Shown here: piece by piece, positions 9,663 to 18,140 of the stretch
How positions within the stretch are numbered: position 1 is the stretch's first letter
Layout of the letters: every line of letters starts with the position of its first letter
Assembly (NCBI GenBank): GCA_002746935.1
Contig: PDRW01000022.1
Span: forward strand, 1 to 64,000
Direction of reading: 5' to 3'
From: Rhodobacterales bacterium
Lineage (GTDB): Bacteria; Pseudomonadota; Alphaproteobacteria; Rhodobacterales; Rhodobacteraceae
Length of the DNA: 64,000 nt
Position numbers and translations under genes: made by a program
The notes under the pieces: model-generated
What the model was told of the DNA's origin: nothing
Seen by the model: only the letters and a program-made list of their open reading frames with translations
Databases searched by the model: none

Positions 9663-10928
9663 ATGGGCAGTATCGGCGCCATGACCGGATTTGCAGACAG
9701 GGCGCTCCTTGCCGAGCGCAAATTGCGGGAGCTGCTCCCGCCGACGCCACTACAGAAGAACGACCACCTTTCGGCGCGGTTCGGCGCCGAGATCTGGTTG
9801 AAACGTGAGGATCTTTCGCCGGTGCGCAGCTACAAGCTGCGCGGCGCGTCGAATGCGATGCGCAAGGTTTTGGCCGAGGCGCCCGGGCAGGATCTGTTCG
9901 TTTGCGCCTCTGCCGGGAACCATGCCCAGGGCGTGGCCTATGCGGCGCGGCACTTCGGGGTGCGCGCGGTGGTGTTCATGCCGGTGACGACGCCGCAACA
10001 GAAGATTGAAAAAACAAGGGTTTTCGGCGGCGATGCGATCGAGATCCGGCTGGTGGGCGATTATTTTGACGACACGCTGGCGGCGTCTGAGGCTTATTGT
10101 GCCGAAGCGGGTGGCTATTTCCTGGCGCCCTTCAATGATGCCGATGTGGTTGAAGGCCAGGCGAGTGTGGCCGTGGAACTGCGCGACCAGATGCAGGTGA
10201 TGCCCGACATGGTGGTGTTGCCGGTGGGCGGCGGCGGTCTTGCGGCCGGTGTGCGCCGCTATCTCGCCGAGACCGCGCCGGACGTACAGCTTCGCTATGT
10301 CGAGCCCGCCGGGGGCGCGAGCCTGCGGGCGGCGCTGGCTGCCGGGCATCCGGTTTCACTCATTGAGGTAGATTCCTTCGTCGATGGCGCCTCGGTGGCG
10401 CGGGTGGGGGATCTCACCTTCGACGCGCTTTCTGACGTGCCGATCAGTGATGTGCTGATTGCGCCGGAAGACCGGATCTGCCTGACGATTCTCGATATGC
10501 TCAATGTCGAAGGCATCGTGCTTGAACCCGCCGGGGCGCTGTCGGTAGATGCGCTGACCGACCTGGCAAGCGAGATTCGCGGCAAACGTGTGGTCTGCAT
10601 CACCTCGGGCGGGAATTTCGATTTCGAACGCCTCCCGGAGGTGAAGGAGCGGGCCCAGAGGTATTCGGGACACAAGAAATATTTTGTCCTGCGCCTGCCG
10701 CAACGCCCGGGAGCCTTGCGTGATTTCCTTGAGATGCTTGGGCCTGAGGACGATGTTGCCCGGTTCGAATACCTCAAGAAATCGGCTCGCAACTTTGGCT
10801 CGGTGCTGATCGGAATCGAGACGACGGCACCGGAAAATTTCGAACGTCTTTTTGCGCGGCTCGATGAAAACGGGTTTTCCTATACTGACATCACCGATAA
10901 CGAATCGGTTGCCGAATTCATCCTCTGA
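9663..10928 (+). CDS. ilvA: Threonine dehydratase (ammonia-lyase), IlvA-type with ACT-like tail
   Basis: The PLP enzyme turns threonine into 2-oxobutanoate and ammonia, the committed step to isoleucine. The 421 residues show PVRSYKLRGASNAM (PLP lysine in S-Y-K-x-R-G), SAGNHAQGVA, and the phosphate-binding glycine loop PVGGGGLAAGV. After a catalytic part of about 320 residues comes KKYFVLRLPQRPGALRDFL, an ACT-like regulatory domain of the short biosynthetic form. Start choice: ATG 9663 or ATG 9681 (beginning MTGFADRALL); neither has a strong ribosome-binding site and the second is close to the usual family start. Divergent from argG. Confidence 0.92.
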   Translation: MGSIGAMTGFADRALLAERKLRELLPPTPLQKNDHLSARFGAEIWLKREDLSPVRSYKLRGASNAMRKVLAEAPGQDLFVCASAGNHAQGVAYAARHFGVRAVVFMPVTTPQQKIEKTRVFGGDAIEIRLVGDYFDDTLAASEAYCAEAGGYFLAPFNDADVVEGQASVAVELRDQMQVMPDMVVLPVGGGGLAAGVRRYLAETAPDVQLRYVEPAGGASLRAALAAGHPVSLIEVDSFVDGASVARVGDLTFDALSDVPISDVLIAPEDRICLTILDMLNVEGIVLEPAGALSVDALTDLASEIRGKRVVCITSGGNFDFERLPEVKERAQRYSGHKKYFVLRLPQRPGALRDFLEMLGPEDDVARFEYLKKSARNFGSVLIGIETTAPENFERLFARLDENGFSYTDITDNESVAEFIL

Positions 10929-10941
10929 CCCGGTCTGAGGG

Positions 10942-11253
10942 CTATTGCCCAAGAAACGCCGCCTTGGAGGCAGTGTAGCTCGCAAAGAGCGGCGCAAGGT
11001 CGATGCCGCCGGCATCGCCGGCCGCGGCCTGACGCTCGCCCGCCTGACAAAGCGCGGAGAGGTCCGCAAAGCCGAGATTCAGGGCGGATGACTTGATGAA
11101 GTGCAAATCCTCCTCGAACCGCGCCGGGTCTGGTGTGGCTTTCAAACGGTCAATCACCTCCTCGACTTCAGCAATGAACATCTCGGCCACTTCGCCGAAG
11201 TCCTCCTCGCCGATTTCATCCTTGAGTTCGCGTACACGGTTCCAGTCGATCAT
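10942..11253 (-). CDS. Hpt (histidine phosphotransfer) domain protein
   Basis: A single-domain protein of 103 residues with LHFIKSSALNLGF, which aligns with the phosphorylatable H-x-x-K-G-S-S-x-x-x-G motif of Hpt domains; His51 is the expected phosphorylation site. The helix-rich, acidic N-terminus and AALCQAGE-like segment after the motif also fit. Hpt proteins pass phosphate between a hybrid histidine kinase and a response regulator. It is divergent from a response regulator with a PP2C phosphatase domain 162 bp away, which is the obvious partner; no histidine kinase is encoded beside them. Its stop lies 13 bp from the ilvA stop. Confidence 0.8.
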   Translation of the reverse strand: MIDWNRVRELKDEIGEEDFGEVAEMFIAEVEEVIDRLKATPDPARFEEDLHFIKSSALNLGFADLSALCQAGERQAAAGDAGGIDLAPLFASYTASKAAFLGQ

Positions 11254-11415
11254 CTTGGCCTCCAGTGGGGTTGAGCATGACAGCGAGAGGTTAGCTTTCC
11301 GTTGATGCCTGCGAAAAACTCTGGAGAGAGAAAAATTGTCAGTTTAACCGTATGTTGAGGCCTCGGGCCTATTTCCGTTGTGGGTTGATCTGCCCCGATT
11401 CAGGAAAGGTTGCAG

Positions 11416-12702
11416 GTGTCTGCTCTGGTAATGAAACCGACCGAAACCAGTGCCGAACGGTGCCCCGAAGCCGTGAAAAGGGTGCTGGTGGTCGATGATT
11501 CGCGGGCGCAGAGAAAGGTGGTGGCGGTTTCGCTCCAGCGTCAGGGTTTCGATGTGGTCGAGGCAAGCTCGGGTGGAGAGGCGCTGGAAATATTGCGTGC
11601 CAGGCCGGTTGATCTGGTGCTGTCCGACTGGATGATGCCAGGGATGGACGGGCTGGAGCTTTGCCGTCAGGTTCGCAAATTGCCACAGGAGGGGTATGTC
11701 TATTTCATCCTGCTTACGTCGAAGAGCGAAAAGGGTGCGGTGGCCCATGGGCTCGACATCGGGGCGGATGATTTTCTGACCAAGCCGGTCAATGCCGACG
11801 AGCTGCGCGCGCGAATCTATGCCGGTGACCGTATCCTGAAGATGACGCGCGAACTCAGCGAGAAGAATCGGCTGATCACCGATACGCTCAACGAAATCAG
11901 CACGCTTTATGATGCCATTGACCGGGATCTGATCGAAGCGCGCAAGATGCAGCAATCGCTGGTGCGCGAAAGGTTTCGCGATTTCGGGAGTGCCAGCGTC
12001 TCGCTGTTGCTGAAACCCTCGGGCCATGTGGGCGGTGATCTGGTCGGGTTTTTCCGCGCGGGTGCGGGGCGGGTTGGTGTCTATTCGATAGACGTTTCAG
12101 GGCATGGAATTGCTTCGGCGCTGCTGACGGCGCGACTGGCCGGATATTTGTCGGACGGCGCGCCGGAGCACAACATCGCGCTTGTACGGGACGAGAATGG
12201 CAGCTTTGTTGCCCGACCGCCGCGGGAGGTTGCGACGTTGCTCAACACCCTGATGCTCGAGGAAATGAAATCGGAATTCTATTTCACCATATTGTTTGGC
12301 TATCTCGACCTCGCGACCGGTACGGTTGACATTACCCAATGCGGCCACCCGAACCCGGTGCTGGTGCGGAAGGGCGGGAAACCGCAGTTTCCCGGGGAAC
12401 CGGGCCTGCCGATCGGGTTGATCGAGAATGGTGAATTCAACCAGTGGCGGTTGCAGCTCGCACCCGGTGACAGGTTGTTGTTCTATTCCGACGGGTTTAC
12501 CGAATGTGCCAGCCCCTCGGGCGACCTGCTTGAGGAGGATGGTCTGGCTCGTCTCATCCATGCAAATGCCGCTCTGCCAGGAAACGCCTTCTTTGAAGCC
12601 CTTGTCTGGGATCTCGATACATTCCGGGGCCATGGAGAATTTGCTGATGACATTTCAGCGGCGATGATCGAATTCCGCGGATGTCAGGAGCGGGAGAAAT
12701 AG
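11416..12702 (+). CDS. Response regulator with PP2C (SpoIIE-type) phosphatase output
   Basis: The 428-residue protein has a receiver domain (about residues 21-140) with DD27-28, phospho-acceptor Asp71 in VLSDWMMPGMDG, and the conserved Lys in FLTKPV. A helical linker (LITDTLNEISTLYDAIDRDL) leads to a SpoIIE/RsbU-type PP2C domain with VGGDLVGFF, YSIDVSGHGIASALLTARL and FADDISAAMI, so the metal-binding Asp residues are kept. Such proteins usually dephosphorylate an anti-sigma-factor antagonist in partner-switching stress pathways; the target is not encoded here. I choose GTG 11416 because AGGAAAGG ends six bases before it; TTG 11410 and ATG 11434 are alternatives. It is divergent from the Hpt gene, and its 3' end overlaps the convergent Nudix gene by 19 bp. 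Confidence 0.88.
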   Translation: MSALVMKPTETSAERCPEAVKRVLVVDDSRAQRKVVAVSLQRQGFDVVEASSGGEALEILRARPVDLVLSDWMMPGMDGLELCRQVRKLPQEGYVYFILLTSKSEKGAVAHGLDIGADDFLTKPVNADELRARIYAGDRILKMTRELSEKNRLITDTLNEISTLYDAIDRDLIEARKMQQSLVRERFRDFGSASVSLLLKPSGHVGGDLVGFFRAGAGRVGVYSIDVSGHGIASALLTARLAGYLSDGAPEHNIALVRDENGSFVARPPREVATLLNTLMLEEMKSEFYFTILFGYLDLATGTVDITQCGHPNPVLVRKGGKPQFPGEPGLPIGLIENGEFNQWRLQLAPGDRLLFYSDGFTECASPSGDLLEEDGLARLIHANAALPGNAFFEALVWDLDTFRGHGEFADDISAAMIEFRGCQEREK

Positions 12703-13127
12703 TGCCTGAGAAACGCCCTGTCGCCGGCATTTCCTGCCAACTCCGCCGCGGCCTGGCCCGGCACCCAGACGGCGAGGTGAGCCGGTTCACTCGGCGGAGA
12801 GACCTGCCGGACCGGACGCGCGAGATAGATATGGCAGACCTTTTCGGCCCAGATCCTGTATTCTGGCATCCAGGTGAACCGCCGGAAGGCACCGAGCTTG
12901 CGCGGTGTGGAAATATGCCATCCGGTTTCTTCCAGCACCTCGCGGTGCAGCGCCTGGATCGGGCTTTCGCCCGGATCAATGCCGCCGCCGGGCAGTTGAA
13001 ATTCGGGCTTTGGACTGGCCTGATGGGTCAGCAGCACTCCGCCGTCGCGCGGCAGAATGGCATAGGCCCCGCGGCGCAGAACATATTTCCTGCCATGCTG
13101 GACGGATGCGCCGTAACGCCGGATCAT
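12684..13127 (-). CDS. Nudix hydrolase
   Basis: The 147-residue protein contains the Nudix box GGGIDPGESPIQALHREVLEETGW, matching G-x5-E-x7-R-E-U-x-E-E-x-G-U, so it hydrolyses a nucleoside diphosphate linked to another group. It starts MIRRYGASV at ATG 13125-13127 with AAGGGA upstream. The second half is rich in aromatic and basic residues (RRFTWMPEYRIWAEK). The substrate cannot be assigned; housecleaning of oxidised or capped nucleotides is typical. It converges on the response regulator gene (19-bp overlap) and is divergent from hslO, whose start is 71 bp away. Confidence 0.85.
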   Translation of the reverse strand: MIRRYGASVQHGRKYVLRRGAYAILPRDGGVLLTHQASPKPEFQLPGGGIDPGESPIQALHREVLEETGWHISTPRKLGAFRRFTWMPEYRIWAEKVCHIYLARPVRQVSPPSEPAHLAVWVPGQAAAELAGNAGDRAFLRHYFSRS

Positions 13128-13197
13128 GGGTTTTCCCTTCGGTTGCCCCAACCTCCCAGAGAGGGTATGCGGTGGCCGAAATCAACGGGAAATGCAC

Positions 13198-14187
13198 ATG
13201 AGCCTCGGTTCGAAAATCGCCTGGGACGATACCGTCCTGCCGTTTCAGCTCGACCGCAGCGACATTCGCGGCCGGGTCGTCCGGCTCGACGGAGCGCTCG
13301 ACGAAATCCTTTCCCAGCATGCCTATCCTCCGGCGATCGAGCGGCTGGTCGCGGAAGCGGCATTGCTTACGGCGCTGATCGGGCCGACGATCAAGCTGCG
13401 CTGGAAATTGTCGCTGCAAATTCGCGGTGACGGTCCGGCCCGGCTGATTGCGACCGACTATTTCGCGCCCGAAGCAGAGGGGCAGCCAGGGCGGATCCGG
13501 GCCTATGCCGGGTTCGATGCGGAACGGCTTGATGCGCAGGCCGACCCGTTTCCGCAGATCGGGCGTGGTTATTTCGCGATTCTGATCGACCAGGGCAGGA
13601 ACACCACGCCCTATTCCGGCCTGACCCCGATCGCCGGACATACGCTTGCCGACTGTGCCCAGACCTATTTCGCTCAATCCGAACAGTTGCCGACACGGTT
13701 CGCGCTCAGTTTCGACAGGATCGACGGTGCGTGGCGTGCCGGGGGGGTGATGTTGCAGAAGATGCCGGCTTTACCGCCGCGCGTGGCCAAAAACCCCGAT
13801 ACCACCGGGCAGGTGTTGTTGTCGGCGAGCGATCTGCTGCCGGATCCGGAGGCGCTGGAGAACTGGAAGCGGGCCAATATCCTGCTCGAATCGGTCCAGG
13901 CCGACGAACTGATCGGTCCCCACATCCAGCCGACGCAGATGCTTGTCCGGCTGTTCCACGAAGACCAGCCGCGCGTCTTCGATCCGCATCCGGTGCAGTT
14001 CGGGTGTTCCTGCTCGGCCGACCGGGTGCGTCAGAGCCTTTCGATCTATTCGCAAAAGGACATCGCCCGGATGACGACCGATGAAGGGATCGTTACCGCC
14101 GATTGTCAGTTCTGCGGTGCGCATTACACGTTTGACCCGAAAACACTCGGTTTTGAGGCCGGGGAGGCGTCGGATGACCACGGGTGA
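13198..14187 (+). CDS. hslO: Hsp33 redox-regulated chaperone HslO
   Basis: Hsp33 is a cytoplasmic holdase switched on by oxidation. The 329-residue product ends with the zinc-binding redox switch: FGCSCSADRV (C-x-C) and, 31 residues on, ADCQFCGAHY (C-x-x-C). The N-terminal chaperone domain reads SLGSKIAWDDTVLPFQLDRSDIRGRVVRLDGAL, and the mid-part includes NTTPYSGLTPI, as in the family. Two in-frame ATG codons lie at 13192 and 13198; the second has better spacing from the upstream GGGA and is chosen. The gene overlaps the next (CoA-type Nudix) by 14 bp and heads an operon hslO-Nudix-cca. Confidence 0.95.
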   Translation: MSLGSKIAWDDTVLPFQLDRSDIRGRVVRLDGALDEILSQHAYPPAIERLVAEAALLTALIGPTIKLRWKLSLQIRGDGPARLIATDYFAPEAEGQPGRIRAYAGFDAERLDAQADPFPQIGRGYFAILIDQGRNTTPYSGLTPIAGHTLADCAQTYFAQSEQLPTRFALSFDRIDGAWRAGGVMLQKMPALPPRVAKNPDTTGQVLLSASDLLPDPEALENWKRANILLESVQADELIGPHIQPTQMLVRLFHEDQPRVFDPHPVQFGCSCSADRVRQSLSIYSQKDIARMTTDEGIVTADCQFCGAHYTFDPKTLGFEAGEASDDHG

Positions 14188-14770
14188 TCCATTCGAAAGG
14201 CTGGTCCGCGCAGCCGGGCAAAGCCGGGCATCGTCGGATTTCGATCTCGTGCCCGATTTGCGCCCGAAAAACCGGGCTTTGCGGGATGCGGCGGTGCTTG
14301 TCGGGTTTGAGGCGCAGGAGCGTGGGCTCCGGCTCTATCTCACCAAAAGATCGTCCGGGCTGAAGCATCACCCGGGACAGATCGCCTTCCCTGGCGGCAA
14401 GATCGATGCAGGCGACCGTGATGCGCCGGCGGCAGCGATCCGTGAAGCCTGGGAGGAAATCGGTCTTCCGCCCGAGTGCGTCGAGGTGCTTGGCTGCCTT
14501 GCCCCGCACGAAACCGTGACCGGTTTCAGCGTGACCCCGGTGCTTGGCCGGATCAACGGGCGGTTCACGCCGAAGCCGGAAATGGGTGAGGTGGATGAAG
14601 TGTTCACCGTGCCATTCGAGCATATTGCGGATCCGGCGAATTACATTGTCGAATCGCGATTTTTCCGTGGCGTGAGGCGGCAGTTTTATGCGGTGCCTTA
14701 CGGGCCTTGCTACATCTGGGGCGCGACAGCGCGGATTCTGCGTGGGTTGGCCGATGGGCTGGCGGCATGA
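14174..14770 (+). CDS. CoA-type Nudix hydrolase (NUDT7/NudL-like)
   Basis: The 198-residue protein has LTKRSSGLKHHPGQIAFPGGKID followed by the Nudix box with AIREAWEEIGL. The L-x-x-H-x-G-Q-I-x-F-P-G-G pattern just before the box is the UPF0035 signature that marks coenzyme A pyrophosphatases, which split CoA and its derivatives into phosphopantetheine and 3',5'-ADP. The ATG at 14174 follows GGGGAGG by six bases and overlaps hslO by 14 bp; its stop overlaps the cca start by four bases (ATGA). The tight coupling indicates one mRNA with hslO and cca. Confidence 0.88.
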   Translation: MTTGDPFERLVRAAGQSRASSDFDLVPDLRPKNRALRDAAVLVGFEAQERGLRLYLTKRSSGLKHHPGQIAFPGGKIDAGDRDAPAAAIREAWEEIGLPPECVEVLGCLAPHETVTGFSVTPVLGRINGRFTPKPEMGEVDEVFTVPFEHIADPANYIVESRFFRGVRRQFYAVPYGPCYIWGATARILRGLADGLAA

Positions 14771-15942
14771 CGGCACGAATCACTGACGCCTGGCTTACGG
14801 GCGCGGCGCCGCAAGCGGTTTGCGCGATGCTGGCGGAGGCTGGGCATCAGGCGTGGTTTGTCGGCGGATGTGTGCGCAACGCGCTGATCGGGGCGCCGAT
14901 CAGCGATATCGACATCACCACGGATGCGCCGCCGGCGCGGGTAATGGCGCTGGCTGAAACCGCCGGATTTCATCCCGTGCCGACCGGCTTTGCACATGGC
15001 ACTGTTACGGTGGTGGTTGAGGGCGCACCGTTCGAAGTGACCACCTTCCGGCGCGACGTCGAGACGGACGGGCGCCGTGCGGTCGTGGCCTATGCGGGCA
15101 GCATCGAGGAAGACGCGCATCGGCGCGACTTTACCATGAATGCGCTCTATGCTGACGCGGGTGGGGCGGTTGCGGATCCTCTGGGTGGGTTGCCGGATCT
15201 GAATGCAGGCATTGTCCGGTTCATCGACGATGCACGTCAGAGAATCCGGGAGGATTACCTGCGGATCCTGCGGTTTTTCCGATTTCATGCCTGGTATGGC
15301 GACGCGGAAACCGGGCCCGACCGAAAGGCGCTTGCGGCGATTACCGAGCTTTCCGCCGGATTAGAGACACTTTCTCGTGAAAGAATTGGGGCGGAGTTCA
15401 AGAAGCTTCTTGCCGCGCCCGACCCGGGGCCGAGCGTTGCGGCAATGGCGGCGACGGGGGTGCTCGGGCGGGTATTGCCCGGTGCGGAGGCGGGCTGCCT
15501 GCCGGTTCTGATTGATCACGAAGCGGCTCTGGGTGTCGGGCCTGAACCGATGCGGCGGCTGGCTTGTCTCGGTGGCGAAGACCCCGCCGGGCGGCTTCGG
15601 TTGTCGAGGGCGGAGACACGCACCCTTGCCCGGCTGCGCGACTGTCTGGCAAGACCGGCAGGCCCGGCGGAGCTTGGGTTTCGTCTTGGAGCGCATGAGG
15701 GGCGCGACGCGGTTCTTCTGAAGGCTGCGCTGTCAAACCGGCCATTGCCCGACGGAGCTGGGGCGGAGGTCGATCGGGGAGCCGGAGCGGTGTTTCCTGT
15801 GCGTCCGACCGATTTGATGCCCGCCTTTCAGGGCCCTGCACTGGGCGCGCGGCTTGCGGCGCTGGAGCGGGCCTGGATTGCCTCCGGGTTTTCGTTGACG
15901 CGGGCCGGTCTTCTGGGAGAAGTCCGTGCAGATGACGACTGA
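14767..15942 (+). CDS. CCA tRNA nucleotidyltransferase / poly(A) polymerase family
   Basis: The 391-residue protein shows the class II nucleotidyltransferase core: VGGCVRNALIGAPISDIDITTDA (G-G-x-V-R and the catalytic D-x-D), FEVTTFRRDV, RRDFTMNALY, and the R-R-I-R-x-D-x-x-R-x-L-R-like block IREDYLRILRFFRFHAWYG. This enzyme adds or repairs the 3'-CCA of tRNA. Alphaproteobacteria usually have one such gene, so CCA addition is more likely than polyadenylation, but the two cannot be separated by these motifs. It is the last gene of the hslO-Nudix-cca operon, joined by an ATGA overlap. After it, 144 bp without recognisable signal precede the L,D-transpeptidase. Confidence 0.9.
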   Translation: MTARITDAWLTGAAPQAVCAMLAEAGHQAWFVGGCVRNALIGAPISDIDITTDAPPARVMALAETAGFHPVPTGFAHGTVTVVVEGAPFEVTTFRRDVETDGRRAVVAYAGSIEEDAHRRDFTMNALYADAGGAVADPLGGLPDLNAGIVRFIDDARQRIREDYLRILRFFRFHAWYGDAETGPDRKALAAITELSAGLETLSRERIGAEFKKLLAAPDPGPSVAAMAATGVLGRVLPGAEAGCLPVLIDHEAALGVGPEPMRRLACLGGEDPAGRLRLSRAETRTLARLRDCLARPAGPAELGFRLGAHEGRDAVLLKAALSNRPLPDGAGAEVDRGAGAVFPVRPTDLMPAFQGPALGARLAALERAWIASGFSLTRAGLLGEVRADDD

Positions 15943-16086
15943 ATCGCCGGTGCTGCCCGGGAAACAGGACCGCACGGACCAGATATTCCGGTCGTGGCAT
16001 GCCGGCCCGGTGGCAGGGTTCAGCCGGTACTGCGGCGGGGACTTGCACAAAATCTCATATGGCGTACACCCGGAAGGGAGCAGAAA

Positions 16087-16596
16087 GTGAAAAACAACAT
16101 GCGTATCACTCTGGCGGTCATTGCCCTGGCTTCATTAACCGCGCTTGCGGCCTGTTCCGGCAGGACGAAAGCCTACGAGGGGCCTGAGATTACGCATGTC
16201 TATGTGTTCAAAGAGCAACGCGCGCTGGTATTGATGAGCGGGACGCAGCCGGTCGGGATATGGGATGTCGATCTGGGCTTCGATCCTGTCGGTCACAAGC
16301 AGAAGAAGGGCGACGGGAAAACGCCGGAAGGACACTATTCCATCAACTGGCAGCATCCGAACAGCAAGTACCACCGTGCGCTTGCGGTGTCATATCCGAA
16401 CGATGAGGACCGCCGGGTGGCGCGGGACGCGGGGCGTGATCCGGGCGGTGACATCTTTATCCACGGGGGGCCGGTCCTCGCGCGCGACAAGGGCCGTGCC
16501 GACTGGACGGCCGGATGCATTTCGGTCAGCGACGACGAAATCGAGGATATCTCCGCCATGGTCCGGGTTGGTACGCCGATCGACATCCTGCCCTGA
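16087..16596 (+). CDS. L,D-transpeptidase family lipoprotein (YkuD domain)
   Basis: The 169-residue product starts with a basic, hydrophobic leader ending in the lipobox LTALAAC, so it should be lipid-anchored. The rest is a YkuD domain: GHKQKKGDGKTPEGHYSI near the middle and the catalytic H-G and S/T-x-G-C motifs in IFIHGGP and DWTAGCISVSDDE, with the nucleophile Cys. Such enzymes make 3-3 cross-links in peptidoglycan or tether lipoproteins, but the murein-specific role of this one is unproven. GTG 16087 is chosen because GGGAG lies at good spacing; ATG 16099 is the alternative. It converges on the CAP-domain gene. Confidence 0.85.
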   Translation: MKNNMRITLAVIALASLTALAACSGRTKAYEGPEITHVYVFKEQRALVLMSGTQPVGIWDVDLGFDPVGHKQKKGDGKTPEGHYSINWQHPNSKYHRALAVSYPNDEDRRVARDAGRDPGGDIFIHGGPVLARDKGRADWTAGCISVSDDEIEDISAMVRVGTPIDILP

Positions 16597-16633
16597 GGAG
16601 TGTCTGCCGGGTAACCGGGGCTTGACGGTGCGA

Positions 16634-17149
16634 TCAGCTGCCGGTCACCAGCGTCCACCAGAGTTTGCCATTCTCTTCCTGATACCAGGCGAAGCCCATG
16701 TTGCGGGCGCGGGTATCAAGCAACACGTCGCGGGTGCTTTTCTCACGCATCCAGGCCGAGAGGGTCTCGAGTTCCGATTCGAAGGTTTCGGCGATATTTT
16801 CGCCCAGCATTTTCCCCGGATATCCGGAGCGCGCGACCCGGTCGAGCGGCGAAGACCCGTCAGAACCGAAATGCCACGGTCGGCTTTGAACATGCATGTC
16901 TTGCGAATGGGTTGCGGCGGCGGCTGTCAGCTGCGCGTTGAGCGTGAGCGCCGGCGCACCCGAGGCCGCCCGCAGTTCGTTGACCGAATCAAGCATCCGG
17001 TATGTGATCTTGCTCCGCGCGCCAGAAGAGATCCTGTAGACGGAGGGAAGGGGCTTTCCGTCCGGGCCAAGCTGCTGTTTGGGGGGGGTGGTAGAACAGG
17101 CCGCGAGTCCGAGACCAAGTGCCAGAGTCACTACAAGGGGGGTTTTCAT
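16634..17149 (-). CDS. CAP/SCP-domain lipoprotein
   Basis: The 171-residue product begins MKTPLVVTLALGLGLAAC, a lipoprotein signal with Cys at residue 18. After a short linker comes a CAP (SCP/PR1) domain: LDSVNELRAASGAPALTLNAQLTAAAATHSQDM, then GKMLGENIAETFESELETLSAWM, and RNMGFAWYQEENGKLWWTLVTG. The His in ATHSQDM and the Glu in GENIA are the usual CAP1/CAP2 markers. Bacterial CAP proteins sit in the envelope; their biochemical role is largely unknown. The ATG at 17147-17149 is chosen over one 24 bases upstream because the signal peptide starts there. It lies between two L,D-transpeptidase genes, suggesting a cell-wall setting. Confidence 0.85.
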   Translation of the reverse strand: MKTPLVVTLALGLGLAACSTTPPKQQLGPDGKPLPSVYRISSGARSKITYRMLDSVNELRAASGAPALTLNAQLTAAAATHSQDMHVQSRPWHFGSDGSSPLDRVARSGYPGKMLGENIAETFESELETLSAWMREKSTRDVLLDTRARNMGFAWYQEENGKLWWTLVTGS

Positions 17150-17249
17150 CGGATCAGTCCAAGTCGTTAACAATCCACAATTTCAGCCCGGATTTCGCGT
17201 CATTTCAACCACATACACACGGATTTGATCGTTTGCGCATGGGTTTGGT

Positions 17250-17279
17250 TTGCGAGCCGGCTCCCGGGCCGTATATAAT
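17250..17279 (+). promoter_or_regulatory. Candidate sigma-70-type promoter of the second L,D-transpeptidase
   Basis: TTGCGA (17250-17255), an 18-base spacer and a perfect TATAAT (17274-17279) precede the L,D-transpeptidase start at 17315, giving a leader of about 30 bases. A consensus -10 is unusual in this GC-rich DNA, which supports a real promoter. Confidence 0.5.
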
Positions 17280-17314
17280 GGTCGCGTTTTTGAAGCAATG
17301 CAGGAATGGAAGTG

Positions 17315-17914
17315 ATGGTATCGCGACCGTTTGACAGGATCGACCGCCGCGGGTTCTTGAGCACAGCGCTGGCAGCAACCGCAGCGGCCACGGCCGGACC
17401 TGCGTTTGCGGAGCGAGAGCCTGAATATGTAACCGCCGAACGCGAGATCGTTCGTCGCAACATCTCGAGTTTCCGGTCGCTGGACTGGCAACCTTATTTC
17501 TCGAACACCCACAACGGTGCGATCCTGGTTGATACCGTGAGCCGGGCGCTGCACTTCTGGTCGGAAGACCAGTCGGTCTACAGGCTTTACCCGACCTCGG
17601 TTCCACTGACCGAGGAGCTAACCCGGCGCGGGCGGACGAGTGTTGTGCGGAAGGTCGAAGGACCGGACTGGCGTCCGACACCCAGTATGCGCCGGCGCAA
17701 TCCGGAATGGCCGCCCTATATCCCCCCCGGGCCCGACAATCCTCTCGGAACCCATGCGCTGTATCTTGGTTGGAAATACTACCGCATTCACGGCACCCAT
17801 GATACCCGCAAGATCGGACGCCGCGCTTCCAGTGGCTGCATCGGGCTCTACAATGAGCATATTGCTGAATTGTTTTCGCTTGCCAGAGTTGGTACGCAAG
17901 TGTTGCTGATCTGA
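17315..17914 (+). CDS. L,D-transpeptidase with Tat signal peptide
   Basis: The 199-residue product starts with DRIDRRGFLSTALAATAAATAGPAFA, a twin-arginine signal (R-R-x-F-L) with an A-x-A cleavage site, so it is exported folded. The mature part is a YkuD/ErfK domain: HNGAILVDTVSRALHFW, GPDNPLGTHALYLGW, then YRIHGTHDTRKIGRRASSGCIGLYNEHI with the catalytic His and Cys in S-S-G-C-I-G. It would make 3-3 peptidoglycan cross-links or attach proteins to murein in the periplasm. ATG 17315 is preferred over ATG 17306 because AGGA then has proper spacing. Divergent from the CAP gene, with a TATAAT promoter between. Confidence 0.92.
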   Translation: MVSRPFDRIDRRGFLSTALAATAAATAGPAFAEREPEYVTAEREIVRRNISSFRSLDWQPYFSNTHNGAILVDTVSRALHFWSEDQSVYRLYPTSVPLTEELTRRGRTSVVRKVEGPDWRPTPSMRRRNPEWPPYIPPGPDNPLGTHALYLGWKYYRIHGTHDTRKIGRRASSGCIGLYNEHIAELFSLARVGTQVLLI

Positions 17915-18080
17915 CTCAGCAGAAACCTGCGGCTTGTGCGATCCGGGATGACCTTGCCCAGGCAGGGCAGTTCATGCTGAATCGCTTGTTGGCAGTCTCT
18001 CCCTCGAATGCGAAAAGCGATGCATTTGTTTCAATGAAACTGTAAGTGTTCTGAGTGGCGGGGTCTTGTTTCCGTTCCAG

Positions 18081-18115
18081 AAAGAAAAACGCCCGGGCGT
18101 GGACACCCGGGCGTT
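18081..18115 (-). terminator. Intrinsic terminator of trxA
   Basis: On the minus strand AACGCCCGGGTGT pairs with the reverse of ACGCCCGGGCGTT across a two-base loop (18088-18100 with 18103-18115, one mismatch), and is followed by TTTTTCTTT (18081-18089 region). It sits 26 bases beyond the trxA stop and closes the seven-gene unit that starts at 28631. Confidence 0.85.
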
Positions 18116-18140
18116 CATGACATGCTGCGTCGCGAGGTGA

